Positions 51,214 to 59,157 of a stretch of DNA of 64,000 bases are shown here, piece after piece. The translations under genes were made by a program, and so were the position numbers. The notes under the pieces are model-generated. The model did no database searches. It saw only the letters and a list, made by a program, of their open reading frames with translations, and was not told the DNA's origin. The DNA is from JAWVFM01 sp038237625 (lineage in GTDB: Bacteria > Actinomycetota > Thermoleophilia > Solirubrobacterales > 70-9). Where the stretch lies: the NCBI GenBank assembly GCA_038237625.1, contig JBBRYM010000006.1, positions 62,001-126,000 of the forward strand. Reading direction: 5' to 3'. Numbering within the stretch: the first letter of the stretch is position 1; each line of letters begins with the position of its first letter.

Positions 51214-52593
51214 ATGAGTCCCGTGCAGACAGGTACGCGTCCGGTGCCGGCGGATGGCACGAAGGGTGCCCCTGCGCTTGTTGCCGTCAATGGAGGGACC
51301 GCGTCGCTCTCGCGGGGCGCCGAGGACGAGCGGGCAGAGCTGGAGGCCTTGCGGCGCGCGCTGATCCGGCACCTTCGCCTCACGTTCAGCGGGCTCTCGG
51401 AGGAGGACGTCGAGGACATTGCGCAGGAGGCCCTCGCAGAGCTGATCCAGAGTCGACGGGCCGGCACCCTCATCAAGAACCCGACGGCATTCGCGAAACA
51501 GATCGCCTGGAGGGACGCTCGCGATCTCCGGCGCGGGCGAATGTCCCGTCCGTCCGGCGACGCCCCGATCGACCTTGAGGCGACCGCGGATCCGCGAGTC
51601 GACCTCGTGGAGCACATTGCGCTCCGTGCCGAGCTCGCACGAGCCATCGAGGCTGCGGAGCGGCTGACACCGGAGCAAAAGACGGTCTACCGGTCCCGCT
51701 TTGTAGAGGGGCTGAAGCCGCGGGAAAGCCGCAAGGCGCTCGGGCTGACCCGGAAGCAGTACTACGGGCGTCTTGAGCGGGCTCTGGCCAGCATCGAGGA
51801 GGCCCTCGATCCCGCGCGGTTCGAGGAGCTCGAGCGCGAGCTGCTTCGCAAGGTGATCATCGGAACGGCAAGCCGAGCGGAGCAGAGACGGGCTCGCCGG
51901 CTGATGGACGCGGATCCAGTAGCCAGCCGGCACGTGCGTGAGCTCCTTGCGCTGCACCGGGGGGCGGCCGCCGCGCTGCCCGCGCCGTTCGCGAAGCCGG
52001 CGGCGATTCCCGCTGTGCTCGACCGGATCAGCAACGCCATCGACGCGATGCGAGATCGGGTCGGGAGGGGCCCGTCCATCGAACAGACCGCCACCCAGCT
52101 GAGCGGAACAGGAGCTGGGCGAGCCGGAGCCGCGGGCGCCGGCGGGCTGGCGGCGCAGCTTGCGGGTGCAGGCACCGCCGCGAAGATCGCGCTCGGGTGC
52201 CTCGCGGCAGGGGCCATTTCTGCGACCTGCGTAGTTACGGGTCTCGTGCCGGGGACAAGCCATGGACACCGCGCGGGCCCACCAGCCCGGTTGAGCGCAT
52301 TGGCGCCAAGCTCCGGAGCCCCCACGGGTGCGGATTCGCTCCTGCTGCACAAAGTCATTGCGCAGGCACAAGCCGCCGGGGCCGACTCGAGCGCGGCTCG
52401 CAAGGAGTCGTCACCGGCCACCAGGAGCGACTCGTCGGCAACCGGGAGCGTCAGTCCAGCTGTGAGCTCGAGCGCTCCTGCACCTGTGCAGGAGTTTGAT
52501 CCGGTTGTCTCAGCCGCTCCTGCGCCCCCGCCGGCGAACGCCCCGGGCGGCCAAGCGAGCTCGGCTGACGTGGCTCGGGAGTTCGGACCGTGA
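51214..52593 (+). CDS. Membrane-tethered sigma-70-like factor
   Basis: 459 residues. Residues 45-95 hold region 2 ('RHLRLTFSGLSEEDVEDIAQ', 'EALAELIQ'), residues 140-190 region 4 ('RLTPEQKTVYRSRFVEGLKP', 'RKALGLTRKQYYGRLERALA'). A zinc-free middle part with an HVRELLALHRG segment, then one TM helix ('IALGCLAAGAISATCVVTG') and a Ser/Ala/Pro-rich outer tail. Sigma and anti-sigma-like halves appear fused in one chain, so release from the membrane may activate it (inference). Confidence 0.78.
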   Translation: MSPVQTGTRPVPADGTKGAPALVAVNGGTASLSRGAEDERAELEALRRALIRHLRLTFSGLSEEDVEDIAQEALAELIQSRRAGTLIKNPTAFAKQIAWRDARDLRRGRMSRPSGDAPIDLEATADPRVDLVEHIALRAELARAIEAAERLTPEQKTVYRSRFVEGLKPRESRKALGLTRKQYYGRLERALASIEEALDPARFEELERELLRKVIIGTASRAEQRRARRLMDADPVASRHVRELLALHRGAAAALPAPFAKPAAIPAVLDRISNAIDAMRDRVGRGPSIEQTATQLSGTGAGRAGAAGAGGLAAQLAGAGTAAKIALGCLAAGAISATCVVTGLVPGTSHGHRAGPPARLSALAPSSGAPTGADSLLLHKVIAQAQAAGADSSAARKESSPATRSDSSATGSVSPAVSSSAPAPVQEFDPVVSAAPAPPPANAPGGQASSADVAREFGP

Positions 52594-52606
52594 TGGAGGA
52601 CAGCGA

Positions 52607-54487
52607 ATGACACGCAATCAGACGAGAACGCGGGCTATGGCTTTCGGGGCGGTAGCGCTCCTGTGGCTCGCAACGGGGACCCGGGCAGAAGGCGCTGGCA
52701 GCACATACAGGGTGCTGCAATGCGACCCCCTGAACGTCGGCTCGGCCGATGCCCAGAGCCGAGAGGTTCACCCATACAACGTCGCCCGCCATTGCTCGGA
52801 CCCTGATCGCGCTCTCGAGGTGACAGATGTGTGGCGGGCGGATCAGGGCGACGAGGGTTCGTTCACCTGGTCGGCGCCGGCCCAAACGGGAATCGTTGGG
52901 GTGCACGCGGAGGCCAAGCTGCGGCGGGACAACGGGCATAAGGCCCGCCTGTACATGGCTGACGGGCAACACAGGCAGACATTTGTGGTCGCCAACGGCG
53001 ATGACAGCGGCGGGGTCTTTCGAGGCCAGAGCTGGCAGGGTCCTCCGCAGGACGAGTTCGTCGCTGCGTTGCGATGCGAGGACGCGGGAGGTTGTCCCGC
53101 CTCGGGTGACGCGAAGACCTACGTTCGCTCGGTCAAGCTCACCGTCGCGGATTTCTCCGATCCGACCCTGAGCGTCGGCGGGGCACTGGCGGCGTCAGGT
53201 TGGCACCGCGGCTCCCAGCTACTGAGCTTCTCCGGTGACGACCAGGGTTCGGGCCTCGAGAGGCTGGACGTCCGCGTGAATGGATCAGAGCTCGGAAGCC
53301 CCGAGCAGGGTGCCTGCCCGGGCGTCATCCCCGCGACGCATACGGCTGCACGACTGCGTCCCTGCACCGGCGGGATCTCCGGAAGCGTGTATCCCAGCTC
53401 CTCGGACCTCCCTTTCCATGACGGCGACAACACCCTCTCGGTCTGCGCGGACGACTTCGCCGGCAATGGAACCTGCGACACGCGCACAGTCGCCGTGGAC
53501 AACACACCGCCGACCCTCGTCTTCGCCAGTCAGCAAAATCCGGGCGACCCTGAGCTCATCCGAGCACTTGTCGGGGATCCCACGTCGGGCGTCTCCACGG
53601 GACAGATCCTCTACCGCCCTGCTGGAGCAGGCGACTGGACTCCACTTCCCACGCGGATTGTCGACGGTGAGTTGCGGGCCCGGGTGGACTCGACCGCGGT
53701 GCCCGCAGGGAGCTACGAGTTCGCAGCTCAGGCGGCGGATGTCGCCGGCAATGCGACCGTGACGACGCTGAGGGAGGACGGCCTGCCAATGGTGCTCGAT
53801 TTCCCGCTCAAGGGACGAGTGCAGCTGACCGCGGCGCTTGCACATGGCGGTTCGAGGCGCGAGGTGATCCCCTACGGCAGGCGCTCATCTGTGCGCGGCC
53901 ACCTCCGGGACGCCCGAGGGCACGCGGTGCGGGGGCAGAAGCTGACCGTGGTCGAGCATTACGGACAGGGAGCGCTGATTCGGAAACGCATTTCGCACGT
54001 GCGGACCAATCGGCACGGGCACTGGGGTCTGCGTTTGCCCGCGGGGCCATCGCGCCGTGTGTCCGTAGCCTACGCGGGAACACGTCGGTACCTGGATGCG
54101 AACGCTCGCGGCGGCCACCTGGTTGTGAAGTCGAAGGCGACGCTTCGGCCGTCTCGACGGCACGTCCCGGAGAAGAAGCGCGTGGTGTTTCGTGGGCACA
54201 TCGCGCATAAGGGCGCTCGGATTCCCAACGGCGGGAAGCTTCTAGAGCTTCAGGTACGGTCGGCCCCGAAGACGTGGCATACGGTGAAGGAAGGCTTTCG
54301 GACTCGACCGAATGGGCACTACCGCATCGGCTACAAGTTCCAGCCGATCTACTGCTACGACGTGCGGTATCGCTTCCGCGTGAAGGTGGCGCGAGAAGGC
54401 GACTGGCCATACAAAGCGCCTTCGACGTCGAAGACGAAGAGGGTCACGGTGCTCGATCGAGTGCAGACGCCCAACTGCGGTGGCTGA
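52607..54487 (+). CDS. Secreted Ig-like/beta-sandwich repeat protein
   Basis: 626 residues from ATG 52607 with GGAGGA upstream; an in-frame ATG at 52496 lies within the sigma gene and lacks an RBS. Signal peptide 'MAFGAVALLWLATGTRAEGA'. Two lectin-like and Ig-like regions ('FSGDDQGSGLERLDVRVNGS', 'VDNTPPTLVFASQQNPGD', 'PAGSYEFAAQAADVAGNATV') and C-terminal surface-type repeats ('RSSVRGHLRDARGHAVRGQK', 'KKRVVFRGHIAHKGARIPNG'). Ends in a Cys-bearing tail. A cell-surface or secreted structural protein. Confidence 0.75.
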   Translation: MTRNQTRTRAMAFGAVALLWLATGTRAEGAGSTYRVLQCDPLNVGSADAQSREVHPYNVARHCSDPDRALEVTDVWRADQGDEGSFTWSAPAQTGIVGVHAEAKLRRDNGHKARLYMADGQHRQTFVVANGDDSGGVFRGQSWQGPPQDEFVAALRCEDAGGCPASGDAKTYVRSVKLTVADFSDPTLSVGGALAASGWHRGSQLLSFSGDDQGSGLERLDVRVNGSELGSPEQGACPGVIPATHTAARLRPCTGGISGSVYPSSSDLPFHDGDNTLSVCADDFAGNGTCDTRTVAVDNTPPTLVFASQQNPGDPELIRALVGDPTSGVSTGQILYRPAGAGDWTPLPTRIVDGELRARVDSTAVPAGSYEFAAQAADVAGNATVTTLREDGLPMVLDFPLKGRVQLTAALAHGGSRREVIPYGRRSSVRGHLRDARGHAVRGQKLTVVEHYGQGALIRKRISHVRTNRHGHWGLRLPAGPSRRVSVAYAGTRRYLDANARGGHLVVKSKATLRPSRRHVPEKKRVVFRGHIAHKGARIPNGGKLLELQVRSAPKTWHTVKEGFRTRPNGHYRIGYKFQPIYCYDVRYRFRVKVAREGDWPYKAPSTSKTKRVTVLDRVQTPNCGG

Positions 54488-54586
54488 AAGGACCGAACCG
54501 GCACGGCGCTCCGGGAGGGCGCCGCGCCGGGACTCAGGGTTAACTCCCGATAGAGGGCGTCCAGGGCGCGAGGAGAGGAGCGAGCA

Positions 54587-55210
54587 GTGGACATTCGCAA
54601 GCACCTGAGCTACGCAAACGTGACGGCGACACTTGCGCTTGCAGGCGTGGTCGGCGGCGGCGCCGCGTGGGCTGCCGGGGAGATTGGGTCGGGCAACATA
54701 CGCAATAACAGCATTCGAAGCGCGGACCTCAAGAACCACAAGGCCGTCGGCGGACGGGATGTGAGGCCGAACAGCCTCAAGGGGAAGCAGGTCGACGAGG
54801 CCGCGTTGAAGGCATCGGAGTTCGCGCCGCTCGGAAGCGACATCAGGCGAAATTGCGATCCCTCTAGTGCGACATTTTTGGACTGTGCAACGACATCGGT
54901 CCGGCTGCGGCACCCAGGTCACCTCCTGCTGATAGGGGCAGGTGAGTTCGTGAGCAACGGCGGGCCGGCCAGCGTGCAATGCGGGATCGGCATCGACGGC
55001 GCAACTCCCTCGGAAGACGTTGTCTCGCCGGGCGAGTCTGCAACGGACAACACGGACATAGGTGCCACTCAGGGCTTTTCAATCACCAGGGTGAGTGCAC
55101 GATTGGGTGCGGGCACGCACCACGTCGCCCTGCAGTGCGCTCAGCCTTCGAGCGCAGACGGAGTGGTCCCGACGGCGGAGCTCACCGTGCTTGGCATCAA
55201 CGGCGGCTGA
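54587..55210 (+). CDS. Secreted protein with 'IRKHLSYANVTATLAL' signal
   Basis: 207 residues from GTG 54587 with AGGAGAGGAG upstream. The leader 'DIRKHLSYANVTATLALAGV' and 'GSGNIRNNSIRSADLKNHKA' (NIxNxSIxSxDL repeat) are typical of a large secreted family of Solirubrobacterales. A beta-rich C-terminal domain has paired Cys. Function unknown. Confidence 0.8.
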   Translation: MDIRKHLSYANVTATLALAGVVGGGAAWAAGEIGSGNIRNNSIRSADLKNHKAVGGRDVRPNSLKGKQVDEAALKASEFAPLGSDIRRNCDPSSATFLDCATTSVRLRHPGHLLLIGAGEFVSNGGPASVQCGIGIDGATPSEDVVSPGESATDNTDIGATQGFSITRVSARLGAGTHHVALQCAQPSSADGVVPTAELTVLGINGG

Positions 55211-55457
55211 GTTCTCTTGTCCTGGGTCCAAGCGATCCCAGCCATAGGGCTCGGAATATTGATTCTCGGAGGATTCGCCCTTCGGTCTTGAGCGGTCTCC
55301 AGCGGAGTTTGGGATCCGCGCGATCGGCGCCTCAACGCGGCAGTGGATCCAAGCCCAGGCCCCGAATCTGGCTGTATAAGCGGCCCTGCTGGGTGGGCTT
55401 TCGAACCCCGACGTTCAAGCGCAGGTCGCCCGTTTATGGAATCGGGCGAGGACTAGG

Positions 55458-56510
55458 TGTAGTTCCTCACCACGTTGTTCATCCGGGCCTCCTTGGAGGC
55501 TGGGGGTGTCGAAACCACCCAGTCCAAGGAGGACACCGAATGAAGCTCCACGCTAACGCCCGCACCTGTCCGAAAAGCCGCCGCCTGCTGGTCAGCAGAG
55601 TCCTCGAGGAAGGCTGGTCGCTGGCGGCGGCGGCCGAGGCCGCCGGCGTCAGCGAGCGCAGCGCTCGCAAGTGGGTCGCCCGCTTTCGCGCCGAGGGCGA
55701 GGCCGGCCTTGTTGATCGAAGCTCGGCACCAAGGCGTCGGCCGACGCAGCTGCCGGCAAGCACGGTCAAGGCAATCGAGTCCCTGCGGCGGCTGCGGATG
55801 ACCGCCGCCGAGATCGCCGAGGTCCTCGGCCTGGCGCTCTCGACGGTCTCCAGGTGGCTAAAGCGAATCGGCCTCGGCAAGCGCTCTCGCCTTGATCCGC
55901 CCGAGCCGCCCAACCGCTACGAGCGAGCGCGTCCCGGCGAGCTCGTCCACGTCGACGTCAAGAAGCTTGGGCGGATCTCGAAGAGAGGCGCCGGTCACCG
56001 GGTCCTCGGCCATCGCAAGAGCCAGTTCACGGTCGGCTCCCGGGGCCTTGGCGCCACCGACTGGGAGTTCGTCCACGTCTGCGTCAACGACGCCACCCGG
56101 TTGGCCTATGCGGAGGTCCTCGCCGATGAGCGTGGCGAGACCGCCGCGGGCTTTCTGCGGCGCGCCTGCAAGTGGTTTCGCTCGATGGGGGTGACGGTCG
56201 AGCGAGTGATGAGCGACAACGGCTCCTGCTACCGCTCCACCGTGCACGTCGTCGCCTCCCGCGAACTCGGGCTAAGGCACCTGTTCACCCAGCCCTACAG
56301 GCCGCGGACCAACGGCAAGGCCGAGCGCTTCATCCAAACGCTGCAGAACCGCTGGGCCTACGGCGCCATCTACGGCAGCTCCGCGGAGCGCACCAGGGCG
56401 CTACCGGGATGGCTCACCCATTACAACTTCACCCGACGTCATGGCTCCCTCGGCCACCGGCCGCCCGCAGCTCGGCTTGCCGAGCTGGAACAACGTCATG
56501 GGTAGCTACA
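55458..56510 (+). mobile_element. Intact IS481-family insertion sequence with 6-bp target duplication
   Basis: Terminal inverted repeats TGTAGTTCCTCACCACGTTG (55458) and TGTAGCTACCCATGACGTTG (inward from 56510). ACTAGG flanks both sides (55452-55457 and 56511-56516). Length 1053 bp. The transposase is open, so this copy may be active. Confidence 0.92.
55540..56505 (+). CDS. IS481-family transposase
   Basis: 321 residues from ATG 55540 ('MKLHANARTCPKSRRLLVSR'); the frame is open far upstream but the family starts here. HTHs at 'EAAGVSERSARKWVARFRAE' and 'EIAEVLGLALSTVSRWLKRI'. DDE residues: 'ELVHVDVKKLGRI', 'VMSDNGSCYRS' and the Glu in 'NGKAERFIQT'. It ends 'RHGSLGHRPPAARLAEL'. Confidence 0.95.
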   Translation: MKLHANARTCPKSRRLLVSRVLEEGWSLAAAAEAAGVSERSARKWVARFRAEGEAGLVDRSSAPRRRPTQLPASTVKAIESLRRLRMTAAEIAEVLGLALSTVSRWLKRIGLGKRSRLDPPEPPNRYERARPGELVHVDVKKLGRISKRGAGHRVLGHRKSQFTVGSRGLGATDWEFVHVCVNDATRLAYAEVLADERGETAAGFLRRACKWFRSMGVTVERVMSDNGSCYRSTVHVVASRELGLRHLFTQPYRPRTNGKAERFIQTLQNRWAYGAIYGSSAERTRALPGWLTHYNFTRRHGSLGHRPPAARLAELEQRHG

Positions 56511-56676
56511 ACTAGGTCGTGGAGCTAGCGTCAGTCTCAGCACTTGTTTTGGACGGGGGCTCAGGTCCATCGATCAAGCGGAAGACCTCTTCGATGGTCG
56601 ATTTGAGCTCTCCTGAATCCGCCAAGCGCTGGGCTGCGGCGTATGCGCCTCCCCTACAAACCTGCTCCCTCGCTGC
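56511..56676. other. Short gap, nothing seen
   Basis: Begins with the target duplication; no RNA or gene signal found. Confidence 0.4.
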
Positions 56677-56955
56677 GTGATCGAAAGGGCGGGCTATGCT
56701 CTGTCTCCTCTGACCCTCTCGGTTGTTATCTGGATCATGCCACCGCTAGCGGGCCTGCTCCTTAGGCGGTGGTGGGTGGCGCTCCTGCCGATCGTGCTTA
56801 GGCCGCTTTTTGAAATCGGCCTCAACGATGGTTGGTGGGGGTGCTGTGGAGCCGGCGAGAACTGGCAATTCTGGACCGAGGTCTACACGGTCGTTGGTCT
56901 TGTTACGACGCTGGCTGCGGTCGCCCTTGGTCGGGCGCTCGCTTCTCGCGCCTGA
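56677..56955 (+). CDS. Small membrane protein, hypothetical
   Basis: 92 residues from GTG 56677, three hydrophobic helices ('SVVIWIMPPLAGLLL', 'WWVALLPIVLRPLF', 'VYTVVGLVTTLAAVALG') and a 'DGWWGCCGAGENW' loop with a Cys pair. No family recognised. Confidence 0.55.
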   Translation: MIERAGYALSPLTLSVVIWIMPPLAGLLLRRWWVALLPIVLRPLFEIGLNDGWWGCCGAGENWQFWTEVYTVVGLVTTLAAVALGRALASRA

Positions 56956-57042
56956 CTTCAGTTCGCGAAGCCGCGTGACCCGCGCCTTGCGTCCACCGTA
57001 AGTAGAGGGGCCTTCGTCGGTTCTCGCGAAGCCTCACACCTT

Positions 57043-57786
57043 GTGACTTTTCGTGCTAACCTGAGCGCCGAGGGGCCTGAGCTGCGACTTCATTCGAATA
57101 GGGTCTTCGGGGCATGCATGACTATCGGAGTCTGTGGACTTGTTGCCGCCGGAACGCGCCTGAGCCATAGCACGGCGCAGAGCACCGTCCAAGTTCCGGT
57201 GCCGCGTGTATCCGATCAAGTTTTTAGCAGCACGACCGATCGACAAACGACCCGCACCAAGATGGGCTGCACCCCTGGAAGCCAGCCGACAAACTTTGCG
57301 GCGTACTCACTCGGGCGGAGCTTCAATGGCCTGCCACTTATGGCGATTCTGCGCCGCTGTGATCTCCCTCAGGCATCGCAGCCGACCCGGGCGAATTACC
57401 TGTCCTACATCTATGGAGATTGCGTTTCCGGAAGCGACCAGGGATGTCAGCCTCCGCTTGAAGTTCAGACTTGGCCAGCTTGTGAACGCAGCCTCGCCAG
57501 CTACGCGAGTAATGAGATTCCGAGCCTCGATCCGCCGGCAAACGACTCTGCTGCTCGGGTTGCGGTGTTCGATGGCGGCAATCGCACCGAGGTTTACACC
57601 GACAGATCGACCGTCGTGATCTTTGGCACTGACCCGGGCGAGGTAAAAGCAGCGGCTGCATCGCTAATTCCTAACCCGCCAAACCTTGCGCCCAACACCG
57701 CTGTAGCGAGCAGTGGCCAGGCTCCATCGAGCCTTCCAGCGCCTGCTCCAGGATCACTGACCGGAACGCTTTCTTGCATCAGCTAA
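57043..57786 (+). CDS. Secreted hypothetical protein
   Basis: 247 residues from GTG 57043. A hydrophobic segment near 'FGACMTIGVCGLVAAGTRLS' may be a signal or anchor. 'ANYLSYIYGDCVSGSDQGCQ' and 'PPLEVQTWPACER' have conserved-looking Cys. Its end overlaps the next start by 13 bp, so they form one unit. Confidence 0.65.
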   Translation: MTFRANLSAEGPELRLHSNRVFGACMTIGVCGLVAAGTRLSHSTAQSTVQVPVPRVSDQVFSSTTDRQTTRTKMGCTPGSQPTNFAAYSLGRSFNGLPLMAILRRCDLPQASQPTRANYLSYIYGDCVSGSDQGCQPPLEVQTWPACERSLASYASNEIPSLDPPANDSAARVAVFDGGNRTEVYTDRSTVVIFGTDPGEVKAAAASLIPNPPNLAPNTAVASSGQAPSSLPAPAPGSLTGTLSCIS

Positions 57787-58427
57787 CAGATAGATCCCGC
57801 ACGCGCCTAGTGCTTGGGCTCGCCGTGGCGATCTTTGGGAGCCTGGCGTTCGCCGGTGCGTCTTCAGCTGATTTTCCCACTTTCTCTCATGCCTATACCC
57901 AGCGGACTGGTGGTGATTGCCAAAACGACGGCAGTGATCCGGTTGACGCCCTGTATTACGACCATGGTGGCGCGACGAACGCGACGACTGTCACCGCGAA
58001 CGCCACTGGATGGAACCACAATTCTGGCGATCCGCAGTGGCTCAGCGTGCATGCTGCTAACGGCGGATACAACTGCCATTTGATGGACTATCAAAATGCT
58101 TCTGCGGGCGATCTGCATATTACGCGCTATCACATTCGCATTTGGGGAATACCAGGATCGCCTCCCGACAACCACAAGAGCGTCGGGGATGCGCACCACG
58201 AACGGATCGTGCCCGAAGACGGGTGCGGTGACTCGGTGTACCCGAACGGACACTCTGCCGACGGCAGCGGTTTTGATGAAGGCCGAGAGGAGCTAGGTAG
58301 ACAATTCATCGCTGACGGCTTCCGAGTGACGGAAGACATTTGGGGCAACACTGCCAACTTCAAGCAGTGCGATGGCCAGTTTGCGGGGAGCAACGGCGTT
58401 GGGGTACAAATACAGCTCCCAATTTAG
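57774..58427 (+). CDS. Secreted hypothetical protein
   Basis: 217 residues from TTG 57774, signal peptide 'RLVLGLAVAIFGSLAFAGAS', mature domain with 'RIWGIPGSPPDNHKSVGDAH', His-rich and paired Cys. The His and Asp residues could bind a metal. No family recognised. Confidence 0.65.
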   Translation: MHQLTDRSRTRLVLGLAVAIFGSLAFAGASSADFPTFSHAYTQRTGGDCQNDGSDPVDALYYDHGGATNATTVTANATGWNHNSGDPQWLSVHAANGGYNCHLMDYQNASAGDLHITRYHIRIWGIPGSPPDNHKSVGDAHHERIVPEDGCGDSVYPNGHSADGSGFDEGREELGRQFIADGFRVTEDIWGNTANFKQCDGQFAGSNGVGVQIQLPI

Positions 58428-58538
58428 TCGCGACGGTCGAGACCGGCTACTTGACTTGAAACCTGAGCGACCGCTCGTCACGAGTTGCTGTCCCCCCCCG
58501 TCGCGGTCTATCTGCATGACGCCGCGGCCTGATCAATC

Positions 58539-58922
58539 ATGCGGCGGATGTTTATCTGCGCCTGTGCGATCGCGTTAATCGGTGCGGGTGCCTCTGGCTG
58601 CGGAGGATCATCCAACCCTCGGGCCGCGATCACGGGGGTTGTAAATGACTATTTCGCTGCTCTCGCGTCAAACGACTTCGGGCGGGCATGCGATGATCTT
58701 GTGCAGTCCATTGCGTTCGATAGAGCACCAAACAAACGTGATGTATGTGCAACCAGAATGAAACGTATCTTTGGGCGGCCCGGACGATCTGAACCCTCAT
58801 CCGATCACGCGGTGGTGGGGATCATGGTAAACGGACGGACGGCGTTCGCGACTCTCGCGGATGGCGGCTACATTCAGGTCAAGGAGTCCGAAGGTCGCTG
58901 GTTAGTGGATCTAATCTCCTAG
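58539..58922 (+). CDS. NTF2-like lipoprotein
   Basis: 127 residues. Lipobox 'LIGAGASGCGGS' (Cys lipid site), then a small NTF2/DUF4878-like domain ('AAITGVVNDYFAALASNDFG', 'GYIQVKESEGRWLVDL'). Surface protein of unknown role. Confidence 0.72.
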   Translation: MRRMFICACAIALIGAGASGCGGSSNPRAAITGVVNDYFAALASNDFGRACDDLVQSIAFDRAPNKRDVCATRMKRIFGRPGRSEPSSDHAVVGIMVNGRTAFATLADGGYIQVKESEGRWLVDLIS

Positions 58923-59123
58923 ACAGGACCGGTTCCGTACCGGTGTCGGTCAGCGGAGAACGGCGTTGCCGCTCACGCAATCGACCGAGCGCTCCTTTCC
59001 GGGCCTCGTTGCTAATTCAACCGCTCCGCTGGATGAGATCCTCCGCCGGGCGGTTGAGGGACCGTCGGGATCTGGGAGATCCCGCTGACGGAGCTAACGA
59101 TGGTGTGAGCAGGGGCCGATGTT

Positions 59124-59151
59124 TTGATAAAGTCAACACCCAGAGTATCAT
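59124..59151 (+). promoter_or_regulatory. Promoter of the 1330-residue gene
   Basis: TTGATA (59124-59129), 16-bp spacer, TATCAT (59146-59151), 6 bp before ATG 59158: leaderless transcript expected, like the promoter at 5484. Confidence 0.55.
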
Positions 59152-59157
59152 CGCTTT

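Noticed and set aside
54979..55539. Long N-terminal extension of the IS481 transposase
   Set aside because: Not homologous and lies outside the element's left inverted repeat; the protein starts MKLHANA at 55540.
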